Source: Desmodus rotundus
Lineage: Eukaryota > Chordata > Mammalia > Chiroptera > Phyllostomidae
Reading direction: 5' to 3'
Length of the DNA: 64,000 bases
NCBI RefSeq assembly: GCF_022682495.2
Contig: NC_071398.1
Coordinates: forward strand, 15,320,934-15,384,933
In this document: piece after piece, positions 1 to 12,700 of the stretch
Layout of the letters: the number at the start of each line of letters is the position of its first letter
Position numbering within the stretch: the first letter of the stretch is position 1
Notes under the pieces: generated by a model
The model's database searches: none
Seen by the model: only the letters and a program-made list of their open reading frames with translations
Told to the model about the DNA's origin: nothing
Program-made: the position numbers and the translations under genes

Positions 1-879
1 TTAAATCACCTATCATAAAATGGACAAACACATTGAAAGAGTCTTCAGAAAAGTTCATTGAAGCTGAATGCAGCCTCTCATAATGTTGCCAGACGGTACA
101 CTGTTACAGATGGGTTCCTAGAACACTCACCTAGCAGGGGAAGCCTGTATTACAAGGGGCCTGTCCTTCAGGGAATAATTCTGGGTCTTTTTGGGTCCCC
201 CCCTTGTACCAGGTTTTAAGAACCGTATGCTAGGAACTAGAGGCAGAGACCAACTTACATTTTTTCCATTATTTCACACCATTATTTTACTTATTTCACC
301 TAAGTTTTCAAATTTATTGGCATTGATTTGCCTGTAATACTCCCTGCATGCGGGATCATATGCTTTTAAAATTTTTTTTCTGCTGCTGTTTGTGTCATCT
401 CTGTTTTTTTCATTAGTTTTTCCAGAGTATTTGGCTTTATTGATCCTTTTAATTGTGTTATTGTTTTGTTTATCTAATTTCTGCATTTTTCCTTGTTTTC
501 ACCTTTGGGGGGGCTTGTTTTGTTAATTTAAATACTCAATCATTTTTCATCCTTTCATCTTATTAAACCTTAAGTATTTGAGACTATATATTGCCCAATA
601 GCTTGTCTCCTATAATTGCAGTATCTCTTTTTCCACTGAATACTTTTTCTTGAAGTTTAAATACGTTCAAGTCTTCTCATCCTTTCCCTTGACTCTGTCA
701 TCCTCATAAGCGGTAGTTTCATTTCTCTCATTTATTATCCAGCCCCTTGAAAAAGTAATCTGTCATCTACCTTCATTGCCTTCATTACTTACTTTTCAAT
801 CTGTCTTTCACTATTATTGGAATTTTAACCTTCTAAAAATTTGACAGTCAGCTATCTACTCTTCTTCTTCTTTTTAAAA

Positions 880-1010
880 AATTTTTATTTTATCTGTTAT
901 TTTTTTCTTCTATTCTTTTTTAAAAAATTGTATTGTTGTTCAAGTACAGTTCTCTGCCTTCCCCCCTCCCCGACCCCAGCCTAACCCCCACCCCTCCCCC
1001 TACTCTTCTT
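880..1010 (-). mobile_element. L1 3' end remnant (bat-type), antisense
   Basis: A poly(T)-rich lead is followed by TTGTATTGTTGTTCAAGTAC and a C-rich tract, which I recognise as bat L1 3'UTR read in antisense. Short and 5'-truncated. Confidence 0.4.
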
Positions 1011-2049
1011 CTTGATACCCTTTTTCTTTCTTGGCTTTTGTGTAATTGTATTTATCTGCTTCTCAGCACATCTTTATTCCCACTCATCTCTTTTTGTCAT
1101 TTTTTCTGGCCCTTGAATATAGATGTTTCCCAAGGTCCTATATTCAACTTCCTTTTCATTGTATTCCTTCATTCTGGCGATTTCATCAGCTACTAGATCT
1201 CTGTCTATAGTCACATTCTTTCTCCTAAACAAACTTCAAACCTGTGTTTAAAAGTGCCCACTTAAAATTGCTACTTATAAAAAAAATTGCTACTTACATC
1301 CTACCAATACTTAAAATATGAAAACTTGTCAGACTTCACAAACCAGTTTCTCTCACTGGGTTGCCCAACTTCGTTAATGTCAGGGCCGCCTTCTTCTCAG
1401 GCTGGTAAACATGTTTCCAACTGTCGTCTTCTCCCTTAAAATTTACTTCCTTCCAACCCCTTCAACTCTGACCAATACCTGCACATCTTACCAGTTTTGT
1501 TTCACAATTTATTAATTTATCAATTATATATAAAGCAACTGCTACATGAAAAACACTAGACATTAGGGATGTAATAGTAAGTATAACCTTCAGGCTGCCT
1601 TCTTTGATAGAGCCTACCTTCAAGTGGGTGCACAGACAATAAACATATAAACAGATAAGTGAACAAGATAATTCCAGATAAAAGTGCTGTAAATTAAGAG
1701 TGTAAAGTGATAGTAATAAAACAGTGAAATCTTTATATCAGGTGGTCAATGAATGTCTTTTTGCAAAGGTCATATTTGAAGCAAAGCAAGAAGTAGGAGG
1801 AAGAGATACTGTCTCAAAGCTATCCCTTTGCATTGTAAAAATTCACTTGTGTCTGAATATAATAATGTATCTATAAAGCAGCTTCATTGTGGAATTCGTT
1901 ATATTAAACACAGAGCTTTGTTTTTAGCAGCTTTTGATTTAAATTGAATGTTACATGGTGGTAGTTTACTGGCTTTGGATGAGATTGCAGTTGTGAACAT
2001 GTAACCCCCATTCTGAAAGCACCTTCAGCGATCTCTTCGTTTTTTAGGC

Positions 2050-2505
2050 TCCTTAATATGGCATTCAGGGCACAGTCCGTTGCCTGTCTTTTCCACCCTT
2101 GTTTCTTACTGCTCCCTGCCTCATAATTTATACTCCAGCAACACAGCTGCTTATGGTTCCTTGTATCATGTGGTTTCTCGCCATCTTGCTTTTGCTCATA
2201 TTACCTCTTCAGCCTGGACTACGCCTCCCCCCTGCATCATCTAAATTCCACCTTATATTTAAGCCTTAGTTCAAGAGCTCCTTAGGAAACCTTTCTTGTC
2301 TCATACCTTTATCCCAAGGTTCTTAGTACCTCTGGAATGCATTTTTATTAGTTAAAATAAAAAGAGTGTGACCACCACATTTCATTATAATGAACTGTTT
2401 GTATTTGCCTTTTATCCACAGACTGAAGGCAGGATATCCTATCTTTATTATTTCAATAGCCCAACGTGCCTGGCACAGGGGACCCAGCAAATGATTGCTG
2501 AACTA
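2050..2505 (+). mobile_element. L2 LINE fragment
   Basis: Diverged L2 3' sequence: CTTCAGCCTGGACTACGCCT-like, a TTCAAGAGCTCCTTAGGAAA-like stretch, and the typical close GAAGGCAGGATATCCTATCT with TGCCTGGCACAGG. Confidence 0.55.
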
Positions 2506-3741
2506 GCGCTATAATGCTAAGTAGGCATTTTTTTATAGTGCCTCTTGTGCACAAGGATAGCTATTACCTAGTTTCTGGACAGAAAATGATAGTCACAATC
2601 TGGAAGGCATATTTGATTGAGTCTCTCCTAATATCTTCATAGACCAGGTGAAGTCATGCTGGCCGTGGAGATACTTGTGTATGTTAGTCCCTGGGTGAAT
2701 GCACATAATGTAAAAAGAATACTTCAGAACAGAAGTTTATCAGACTGGAAGGAGAGCTTTAGTAGCAGGTGGGGCTCTCCCCAGGTAAACAATTCACTTG
2801 GGATGAAGAGCCAGGAAATATGCCGGACAGATCTTCAGGTGACAGAAATCTGGAAAGCCTAGAAGCCCATTTTAGAAGACCATCAGCATCCAAAAAGATC
2901 TTGACACACGATCGATCTAAGAAAATGAAATCTAGTAGGGAGAAATTAACGTAACAAGGGTTTGGGTGGGCAGCTGCATAAGTGCACAATGTGGGAGCTT
3001 GAGCTTGGCTGTAGGAAATGTGGCAGACTGAGGGACACTCAATAATACAATAAGTGTAAGAGAGAACATGGTGCAGCTGCCTCAGAAAACTCTTATTAAC
3101 AGAGACACAGCACCTCTGCATGAGGTTAATAAGAGCTTTAGTTACTGTCTACAGTGCTGGGTCATGTCTTACCTGGGCTGTTCAGTCCTGAGCCTGGGGC
3201 ATTTGGAGGGAGATGGTCACACTGGAGGAATATTCAAAGAAGAGTGATCAGGAAGGCTGAACTATTGTATAAAGGATAGATGAGGAATTGGAGATGTAGC
3301 CAGCAGGAGACGAGACGCAGGCAAACGTAGCTGCTTTTAAACAGCTCTGGGTGGTAGCTGCGAGGAGTAGTACTTGACAAATGTTAGATATTTTAAGGAG
3401 ACAGATTTGATCTATCATAGAGAGCTTTCCAGCAGCAATTATTGTCCAAAGAGGAAATGGGTTACTTGGTAAGAGAGTAAATTTTCCATTACTTAAGGCA
3501 TCCTAACAGAAGTTGGCCACCTCTTGGTGGAGATGCTCTCTAGGATTTTCAAATATCACTTAGTAGAATAAACTCAATGAGGCCTGCTAACCCAATGAGG
3601 CAGGCATCCCAAGATCTTTATGGAAGCAGTGAGAAACAGATGCCCTTTGCCAATAAATTTGTGATACTAAATAACATTAGATTTTGTTTATATGCTTTGT
3701 GACTTGAATTCCTTTTAACTGTAAATTGTTTCTTTCAACAG

Positions 3742-3797
3742 ATGGACGACCTCAGTGGGAGGTAGAAGGGAAAATAATCAAGGAAAAATGTCAAGGG
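3742..3797 (+). CDS. NFATC3: NFATC3 exon, Rel-homology IPT subdomain
   Basis: The 56-bp exon follows ttctttcaacag and ends before gtaaga. It reads [19 protein letters not shown], taking the first base of the Asp codon from the preceding exon, which is outside the window. This segment is part of the immunoglobulin-like (IPT/TIG) half of the Rel-homology region that contacts DNA and partners. It ends in phase 0. Confidence 0.93.
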
Positions 3798-6700
3798 GTA
3801 AGAAATTTATCTTATTTCTTTAGAAATATTTAAGAAGCTTAATGAGAAAATTAGTGCTGCTTATGGTATAGATGAGGAGTCTTTTATCTATTAAGTAATA
3901 GGAAAATAACTTAAAATATTTAGAAATTTAGATATACTTTCTGATATTAAAATTAAAGTTTATGAAAGATAATTGGTGTCTTTCACCTTTTTGTGTATAG
4001 GATAGGCAAAATTAGAAATGAAAGATTATTAGAAGTTTCTTAGTGAAGTTATCATTAATTTATTTCTCTGAATTCAGTGAAGAAATCAAACAAATTCAGT
4101 AAAGACCATATATAGTAGGCAGAAATAGGAGGAGGACAAGCCCTCCCTATTTCCAGCTCCTCAGCATCAGGCCATTCAGGATTCAACACAAACTTGTGGT
4201 TTCTTCCTGGTTGGCATGGAGACAGAATCTTCTCTGGAATAGAGAATACCACTTCCCACAGTCCTGTTCAGAGACTTTGGGGAAGTAATGTTAAGGACTG
4301 CATTCGGTTTGGAGCTAAAGGTTTTCACACTACTTGTGTAAAATTATTTTTATATGGATACAAATTTTGTGTATTGACAATTTAGAACATTTTGAATATA
4401 AAATTTAAGGTAAGAAATCTGAACTATAACATAACTTGGGAAATAAGAAACTTGATTAAAAACCAGAATAGACTTCCAGTTAAGATGTATAGTGGGGGTG
4501 TCTCACTCATTTTCACCAGGGCCACATCAGCTTCATAGGTTGCCTTCAAAGGGCTGAATGTAATTTTAGGACTAATTTTAACTAGGGGCAAGGAGCTCTA
4601 CATTCTGCCCTTTGAAGGCAACCATGAGGCTGATGTGGCCCCTGGTGAAAATGAGTTTTGACACCCCTGAATAGTAACCTGTAATATTCATTTGAACAAA
4701 ATATTTCACTTCAAAGTATGTAAGACTTTATTTCTGATACAGCAAGAAACCCAGTTGAGTGAATAAAAAGCAATTTTCCTTTTAATGGTTAACTTTAAAG
4801 AGCTTATCTCTTTAAAGTATCCATAGTCTGAAGTTTCCATAGAATATATCTCCAGACATAATCAGTTGTTCTGCATAATGATCTATGATGGAAGGGCCTG
4901 GGTAGATCTAAGGTTCATGTAGTGCTGAGTTTAGCAGGTGCATTTCATTTTTAGTTCTGAGTGTAACACAATCTTGCTTTCCATGCTCCTTAGGCTCACA
5001 TTGTCCTTGAAGTTCCTCCATATCATAACCCAGCAGTTACAGCTGCAGTGCAGGTGCACTTTTATCTTTGCAATGGCAAGAGGAAAAAAAGCCAGTCTCA
5101 ACGTTTTACTTACACACCAGGTATGAGGAGTTACGATGGTTTACTACAGACCTTTCTTTCATAGTGAATAAAAAGTTATTCGGTGAATCCTATATTATAG
5201 TGTTGAAGGTAGGGTGGTTTACAACCAGTAAAAATTCCAACATATGTCTAATCTCTAAAGCTTGTGTTGACTTTAAATGTTAGATATGATATCAGTTGTT
5301 ATTTTATAGTCATTTATTATAAGGAAATTACAAATTTGAATGTAGATTTGAGACTTTTTTAGAAGCTACCCCAAAATCACCAGTACTACAGGAAGGACAG
5401 GTATTTGTGAATATGTGTGAACTCCCCTTGTGCCCTTTCTATTGCAAGAAGTGAGCTTTAACGGGGTGACATCAATTTTGTGTTTCAAATAGCATTTTTT
5501 TCTACAATATATAAATATATCAGATTAACATCTTAAATTTACACAATGTTATATGTCATATGTACTCAGTACATTAAAAAGTTAAAAATAAAATGATTTT
5601 CCCCATATTTCTTCTATCTCTGTAAAAGATGTCAGTGTTCAGTGTTTTCAAATTACTGTGGAGAGTGAAAGGGGTATGTGTGTGTGTGTGTGTGTGTGAG
5701 TGTGAGTGAATAAAAGGCTCAATATTAAAAAGGTGATTTTGCCCTGGTTAATGTGCTCAGTGGGTTGAGCGCTGGCCTGCAAACCAAAGGGTTGCCAGTT
5801 GGATTCCCAGCCAAGTCCCCAGTTTGGAGTGTGCAAGAGACAACCATTCAATGTTTCTTTCTCTCATCAGTGTTTCTCCCCCTCTTTCTCCCTCCCTTCC
5901 CCTCCCTCAGAAAATAAATAAATAAAATCTTTGGAGCAGGGGAAGGTGATTCAAATAGGTAGTGTTTTGAATGCACAAAGGAGAGAACATTAGTGAAGAT
6001 AAAAGCTTATCAGGCTCCTGAGAAAGTTGGAAGGACATAGGATTTAAAATATAGAAGTTAGAATGAGCCTTAGATAGGAGAACATGAGGGAAGGTAAAGA
6101 AAATGAACACGGTGGATGTGCATTAGGAAGGTTTGTAGATACAGTATTGGAGAATTTAGGGGATTTCCACATGATAGCATCATTTTTTTTTTTCCTGTAA
6201 AGAATGACATGCAATCTACTGTTGTGAGCAGAGGGGAGTGTGGTGATATGGCACTTTGAAGAGTGTGGAGAAGTTTGATACAGTTGTTATAAAGACAACA
6301 ACTAATGACATACAGTCCAGGAGTCTTATCAAATACTGTTGAGATGGGGACTGTAAAGTCTAACCTGAACAAGAAGGGGGAGAGGGCTGCTTGGAATGGA
6401 TGCGGGGAGCGATAGTGTCAGCAGATTACAGGATTTGGTTACTACCATCACAGTGGTAGTAATCGAATGGTAAACAGAAAGAAAAATGTAATGCATTTAC
6501 ATTGTTAGCTCATGAACTGAAAGGACAATATAAAGGCAGTGTCCTTGTGGGCATTCCATATAAGAATGAAAATCAGTGGGGCCCCCGGAGTGCAGAGAGA
6601 ATATTGGATTGGACTACAGCTGTTATCCGTCACTGGCCTTCTGGTTGACAGAACACAAATCAGGTGGCACACTAACAGAAGGAAGAATGGACACACAGTG

Positions 6701-9700
6701 TTTGGACAGTCCTTGTTCTGGTTGATTGCTGTTTTTTTCTCTGTAGCATTTGACTTTTTTTTAAATGAAATTTTGAATAAAATTTTTACAAAAACAAATA
6801 CATTACTGTGGACTTTTTATAAAGACAAGTTGGAAAAATATTTTAAAACACCCAAATTTTCTTCCATCTGAAACTATCATTCTGTTCTTCTAGATCCTTT
6901 TGACCCATATATAGACACAACTTTTGAAAAATAGAAATGGAACAGTGTCATATATACTAATTTTGTAGCATGAGCATAATTTATTTTTTCTCATCAGCAG
7001 ATAGAGTTCTACAGACTTTAATAGCTTCTTTGTATCCTGGTATTTGACCCTGCCTTTATGTTAGAGTTATTTCATGTGTCTTATTTATTTGTGTAAGTTC
7101 TTTATATTAAAGATTTTAGCCTTTTATGTTTGTGGCAAATAAATCCTATTAAAATTATACCTACAAAAATTTTAGGTAGTCATAAGTTTCTTGTTTTTTA
7201 TTAAAGGAATTGTCAATTTGTTAACCTTTTGGCAACCTCCTAGCAATAGGGATCTGACCAATATCAATATGAGTAGAGAAATAATCATTAATTGCAAATG
7301 TCTGAATCTTTTACATTTTTTTAGAATTAAAAATGCTATTTAGCATTATTTGCCCCCCAAAATCAGCTTACTTTATAAAATGAAGATAGTTAATAGAGCA
7401 CAGAGCTCTTTTTTAGTGGTGCTGCCTGAACTTCTTCCCGGCCACCAGCTCCAGAACTTCTGATGGGGTTCTGGGTAGGGGAGCCTCACCCTTACCCCAG
7501 CATCCCTGAAGTTGTTGAGGGGAATGTATTTCCGTCTGAAGCCTAGCAGAAATTTTTTGTACTGGAGGTGTAATCTGAGCTCTGGTTTTGGAATAATGGA
7601 GCTTTAAAGGGCAGCAGTAGAGCCAGACTCTTATGTATAATACAGTATTTTACCTGTGGGAAAATACATTCTGTGTTGTAAATAGTTGACTGGACAGACT
7701 GACTTTTGGACTGTGGTGGTTTTGATTGGGAGAGAAAACTTGCCTTACAATCAGGATATCAGATCTCAGGTCTTCCCCTGACTGTACCCGCAGATTAACC
7801 TGTCTATAAAATGAGGATATAAGGCCAAAGCAATGGTTTTCAAATTGCTTAAATTATTTTGTTCTTTAAATAAATTTTTATGCAAAAAGCCAATATATAT
7901 TAAAAAAAGGACAAAAGCAAGTTTAGGTGCTCTATTTGTACTGGAAGCGGAAATTCAGAGTTCTTACTCTTTGGATTCTATTCTTCTACACTCACCCATT
8001 GAAGAAGAGCATGAGGCTTCCCATACTTTGAAAACCATAACACCAGTGAATTTTTTTTCTGTATCACTCCATCCATCAAAATGCTGGGTTTGAAAAGGAA
8101 CATATATAACACAAAAGGTAGAGTTAGTCTGTTCTAAAACTCAACTCATTCTAGGTATTGAAAGGTCTCTCTATGTTACTTCCCTCCAAACAAGAATAAG
8201 TTACCACAGATGAGCAATGAGGACTTCCTTTTGGTCAGGTTGGAGTCTGAATCCTTTACAGACTAAAGGGTGATACTTGGTCTGGCAAGGTGGAAATACA
8301 CTTGGTTTAGCAAAGCAGAACTCTCAGTCTAGATATAAAGATATGTGTCAGGAACATAGAAATAAGGTTTGGATCATGCAAAAAAAGATGGATGTTATGC
8401 TATAGTTTTCAATCCCTCTGTTTCCTTTTTGGTGCAGGCCCCATCTGCTCAGGGGTGAGAGTAGGCTCTCTTGGATATTCTTCCTCCTTACGCAGAACTG
8501 TAACTGTGGGTGTAGAATTTACTGTGGCTTTCCTGGGACCATAGTAGGAGTTGAAGTTGAAAAGGGGGAAAAAATTCACTGGTCCAGGGAGAAAGCTCTA
8601 GTTCTGCCAATATCAGAAAAAAAGTAGGTATGTTAAGACATCAGAACCCTGACCAGGTGGCTTAGTTGGAGTGTCATCCCACACACCAAAAGTTTGTGGG
8701 TTCAATTCCCTGTCAGGGCACAGACTTAGGATGTGTGTTCAACCCCTGGTTGGGGCACATATGGGAGGCGACCGATCAATGCTTCTCTCTCACATCAGTG
8801 TTTCTTTCTCACTCATTCTTTCTCCCCCTTCCTCTTTCTCTAAAATCAATAAACATATCCTCAGGTGAGGATTTAAAAAAAGAAAGGCATTAGAGAGATC
8901 AAGGAGCCAGTAGACACAGTGAACTGTAGTTGGAACAGTTGAACAAGAATCAGGAACTGGATAGAGGACTGGGTCAGGAATATGAGCATTATGACAGAAG
9001 CAACAAGAAGATTGGGGATATATACTTTTCTCTCTGTCCTTGGGGTGGTTGGCTCACCAGTTGCCAGATTTAGAGGTTCAAGTGGATGAATGATGAGCCC
9101 ATGCTGTTCTTGCTAGAAAGCCAGACTTAAGTGTAGAACCTAAGTGCCCCCAAAACAAGTTCTTCATTAGTTGTCTCTTCTACAATAAAAGATATTATCA
9201 GGATGGTCTTAATTCACTTCCTCAGATTAAGACCACACTTAGGTGAAGAGAATTGGACTTGGCAAGGGTTTGGTAAATGGTCAGATAAGATTTTTATCTT
9301 GCTTTGGGTCTCATAGTTATTTTCTTTTGATGCAAAATGAATTACAGTCGACTCTCCCCATCCGCGGACTCCCAAAACATCACAGGTATTTATTGGAAAA
9401 AATCCACGTGTAAGTGGACTCGCATAGTTCAAACCTGTGTTGTTCAAGGGTCAACTGTAGTTCTATTTTTTGAAGATTATGAAATTTTTAATTATGTTAA
9501 TAAGTAGTACAAACTTGAACAAGGAGATGTGAATTCAGGAAAGTTATTTTTAAATGAGTTATAGCACTTCAATAGGAAGCTAAAGTAGATAATTTCTAGA
9601 AAAATGGACACAAGTGCTTGCTAAGAGAAACAGTGAAATCAGTTGTCTTGACACGGATGGACTGGTGGTGCTTTTCTGTTTTGATGTGAACGAAATAAGC

Positions 9701-12700
9701 AGCATGCATTGATTCCTGCTTGGAGTAGGCCTTTCTTTTCGTTGGGTGGGCTCATCCTAAAACATGAATCTGCTTTTTTTTTATGAGATAAGGGATAATA
9801 AATAGCTGATACTCATATTTTCTGTTTTGCTGGATGGAGTGGTGAAGTGGAATCTTCATTGATAATACGGTATACTACAATACTTAGAAGCATGGCCTTT
9901 GTTGTTGTTTTCTTTAACTTGAATCCTTTTAGAGCAGGAGCCATTCCCTGTTGCCGTATGCTTGTTGACTTCACACATTTTATATTATCTGCCTTCTCCG
10001 AAGGCATTTGAGGGTGGTTGTTTTTTTTCTTTTTCTTCTTGCATTCTCTCTCCATTGTTGCAGGCAGTCTGTGACTTGGATTTTTGCTATTGTTGTGTAG
10101 CCTAGAATGAAGGCTTTTATTTATTTATTTATTTATTGGGTTATGTAATGACATTTGATTTGATCTTTTTTTTTTTTTTCAGTTTTGATGAAGCAAGAAC
10201 ACAGAGAGGACATTGACTTGGCTTCAGTTCCATCATTGCCTGTACCTCATCCTGTCCAGACCCAGAGGCCTTCCTCAGATACAGGACACGGATGTGACAG
10301 TGTACTGTCAGCACAGAGAAGCTTGGTTTGTCCCATCCAGCAAACATATGCATCCATGGTAACATCATCTCATCTGCCACAGTTGCAGTGTAGGGATGAG
10401 AGTGCTGGTAAAGAACAGCACATGATACCTTCTTCAGTCATGCACCAGCCTTTTCAAGTCACACCAACACCTCCTGTGGGGTCTTCCTATGAGCCTATGC
10501 AAACTAATGTATACAATGGACCAACTTGTCTTCCTATTAATGCTGCCTCCAGTCAAGAATTTGTTCCAGTTTTGTTTCAGCAAGATGCAGCTCTTCCTAG
10601 TTTAATAAATCTTGGCTGCCAACCACCATCATCCATACCTTTTCATTCTTCAAACTCAGCCTCACCAGGACATATCTTAACCCATATACCTCATTCTGTG
10701 CATACCCTGCCTCATCTGCAGTCAATGGAATACCATTGTTCAAACACAGGACAAAGATCTCTTTCTTCTCCAGTGGCTGACCAGGTCACAGGCCAGCCTT
10801 CCCCTCAGTTACAGTCCATTACATACGGTTCTTCACAATTAGGGTCTGCTACAACAGTTTCCCCAGCAGCTTCTCATCCCCTGGCCGGTTCACCACTTTC
10901 TGGACCTCCGTCTCCTCAGCTACAGCCTATGCCTTACCAATCTCCTAGCTCAGGAACTGCCTCATCACCAACTCTAGCCACCAGAATGCATTCTGGACAG
11001 CATTCAACTCAAGCACAAAGTACAGGTCAGGGAGGTCTTTCTGCACCTTCATCCTTAATATGTCACAATTTGTGTGATCCAACTTCATTTTCATCTGACA
11101 AAGCAACTGTGAACATTAAACCTGAACCTGAAGAGCAGCAGGAACCTAACTTTTCAACAATTGGTCTACAGGACATCACTTTAGATGATGGTAAGTTCAT
11201 CTTTAGGTTCTTGAAGCAGTGAAGATCCAGAAACTTCCTTCTCTAAGTAAGAGTAATGAGAAAGCTACCGTAGGTTGCTTATTGGCATGTGGTTGGGCTT
11301 TTCAAAGTTGTTGTTACTAGAGATATGATGATATATTATTTTAAGAATAGACCTGAAAATCTATGCTGTAGATTTTTTACCACTAGTATCTGTTGCAAAG
11401 TGTGAGAACTTGGTGATAATCTACCACCCATTTGTGATGGAATTGAGAACATGAGGTTTGTTGGGCATCTTTTCTTCCAGAACATATAGTAAGGTCATAG
11501 TGTCTAGAGAGTGGAGTTGGGGAGCGTTAATTTAGTAAACATTGCAGAATGCCATCCATTTGCAAGGCAAAGTTACATGCTGGGAATACTAGGAATGTAT
11601 CAAGATAGAATTTCTGTCCTTGTGTGAGAAGAGACTCACACAAGTAAAGAACCTGCTCCTTTGTGGCCCTGCTAGCTTGCTGAGTCAGCTAGTGGAGATA
11701 GTACAAGATTGGACTGGTTCATTGCTGCTGGCACAGCTGTTGGCACCAAAGTAAAAACAAGTTCTTTATATAAGTACAGCAAGTTGTTATGTAGACCTCT
11801 GTTTTGTTTTTTTGTTTTTTAAGATTTTATTTATTTAATTTTAGAGAGAAGGGAAGGGAGGGAGAGAGGAAGAGAAACATTAATGTGTGGTTGCCTCTCA
11901 AGCGCCCCCAACTGGAGACCTGGCCTACAACCCAGGCATGTGCCCTGACTGGGAATGGTACCGGCGACCTTTTGGTTCACACTCAGGCTGGCACTCAATC
12001 CACTGAGCCACGCCAGCCAGGTGTTTTTTTTTTTTAAGTAAACTCAATAAATTGGGGAACAAACTCTGGAATTTTAGTTGTTTCAACAATTGAAAATTCC
12101 CCAAAATAGAATTATCAGGTAATAGTTTTAGGGTTTATTCTAGACTTTATCATCATTTACATGGTAGTGAAATTTTTTCTAAATAGGAATTCAGTGATGA
12201 AAGCTATCTGTAAGTATTACCCAATATGAAAATTCTAAAGATTCTGGAATGTGGTTGTAGAATTTTAGTTCTCTCTGATTTTGTATTAATCTGTAGAAAA
12301 GTAATTTAAGGTCAGTCATCTCCTTGACATATCTAGAAAGACTGACTTTACCACTTAGTTACAAAACTGTTATTAGATCTCAAATTCCAAGCATAAGGGG
12401 AAAGGAAGGAAAACAAAATGTGACACTGTCCCCTTCCAGGTCTTTACCATCAGATCAGTGCACAACTATCTATACAGTGGGTCTGAGTCACATCACTAAA
12501 ATATAAGAAGAGCACTTTAGGAGATCAGAGAAATGTGACAGATTCCATAAGGATTTAGCAAGTCTACCTTGAGATGACTTTTGACCTTGGAGGATTAGTA
12601 TATGTTTTCAAAATGAGGATCAGAGGGCAAATCAGATAACATAAGCAGAAGCATAGAACTGTATCTGGGAAAGCCTGATTGTCTGTGGCTGGATGGTGAA

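Larger units (their letters stand above)
1..3741. other. NFATC3 intron (partial), no exon seen
   Basis: AT-rich intronic DNA. It holds a short antisense L1 3' remnant (about 880-1010), a decayed repeat-like stretch near 1590-1730 and an L2 fragment (about 2050-2505). I searched for the preceding NFATC3 exon and did not find it. Short ORFs at 2656-3121 have no recognisable product. Confidence 0.6.
5121..10182. other. NFATC3 intron between RHR end and transactivation exon
   Basis: Five kilobases without a coding exon. It contains two plus-strand bat SINEs, a (TG)n tract, a plus-strand MIR, a Tigger-type MITE and a (TTTA)n tract before the acceptor. ORFs such as 6539-6871 are chance frames. Confidence 0.65.

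Noticed and set aside
5648..5851. ORF with a long His-Thr repeat
   Set aside because: It is the antisense translation of a (TG)n microsatellite fused to a SINE.
7833..8093. 86-residue ORF after the MIR fragment
   Set aside because: AT-rich intron frame without family similarity or splice support.
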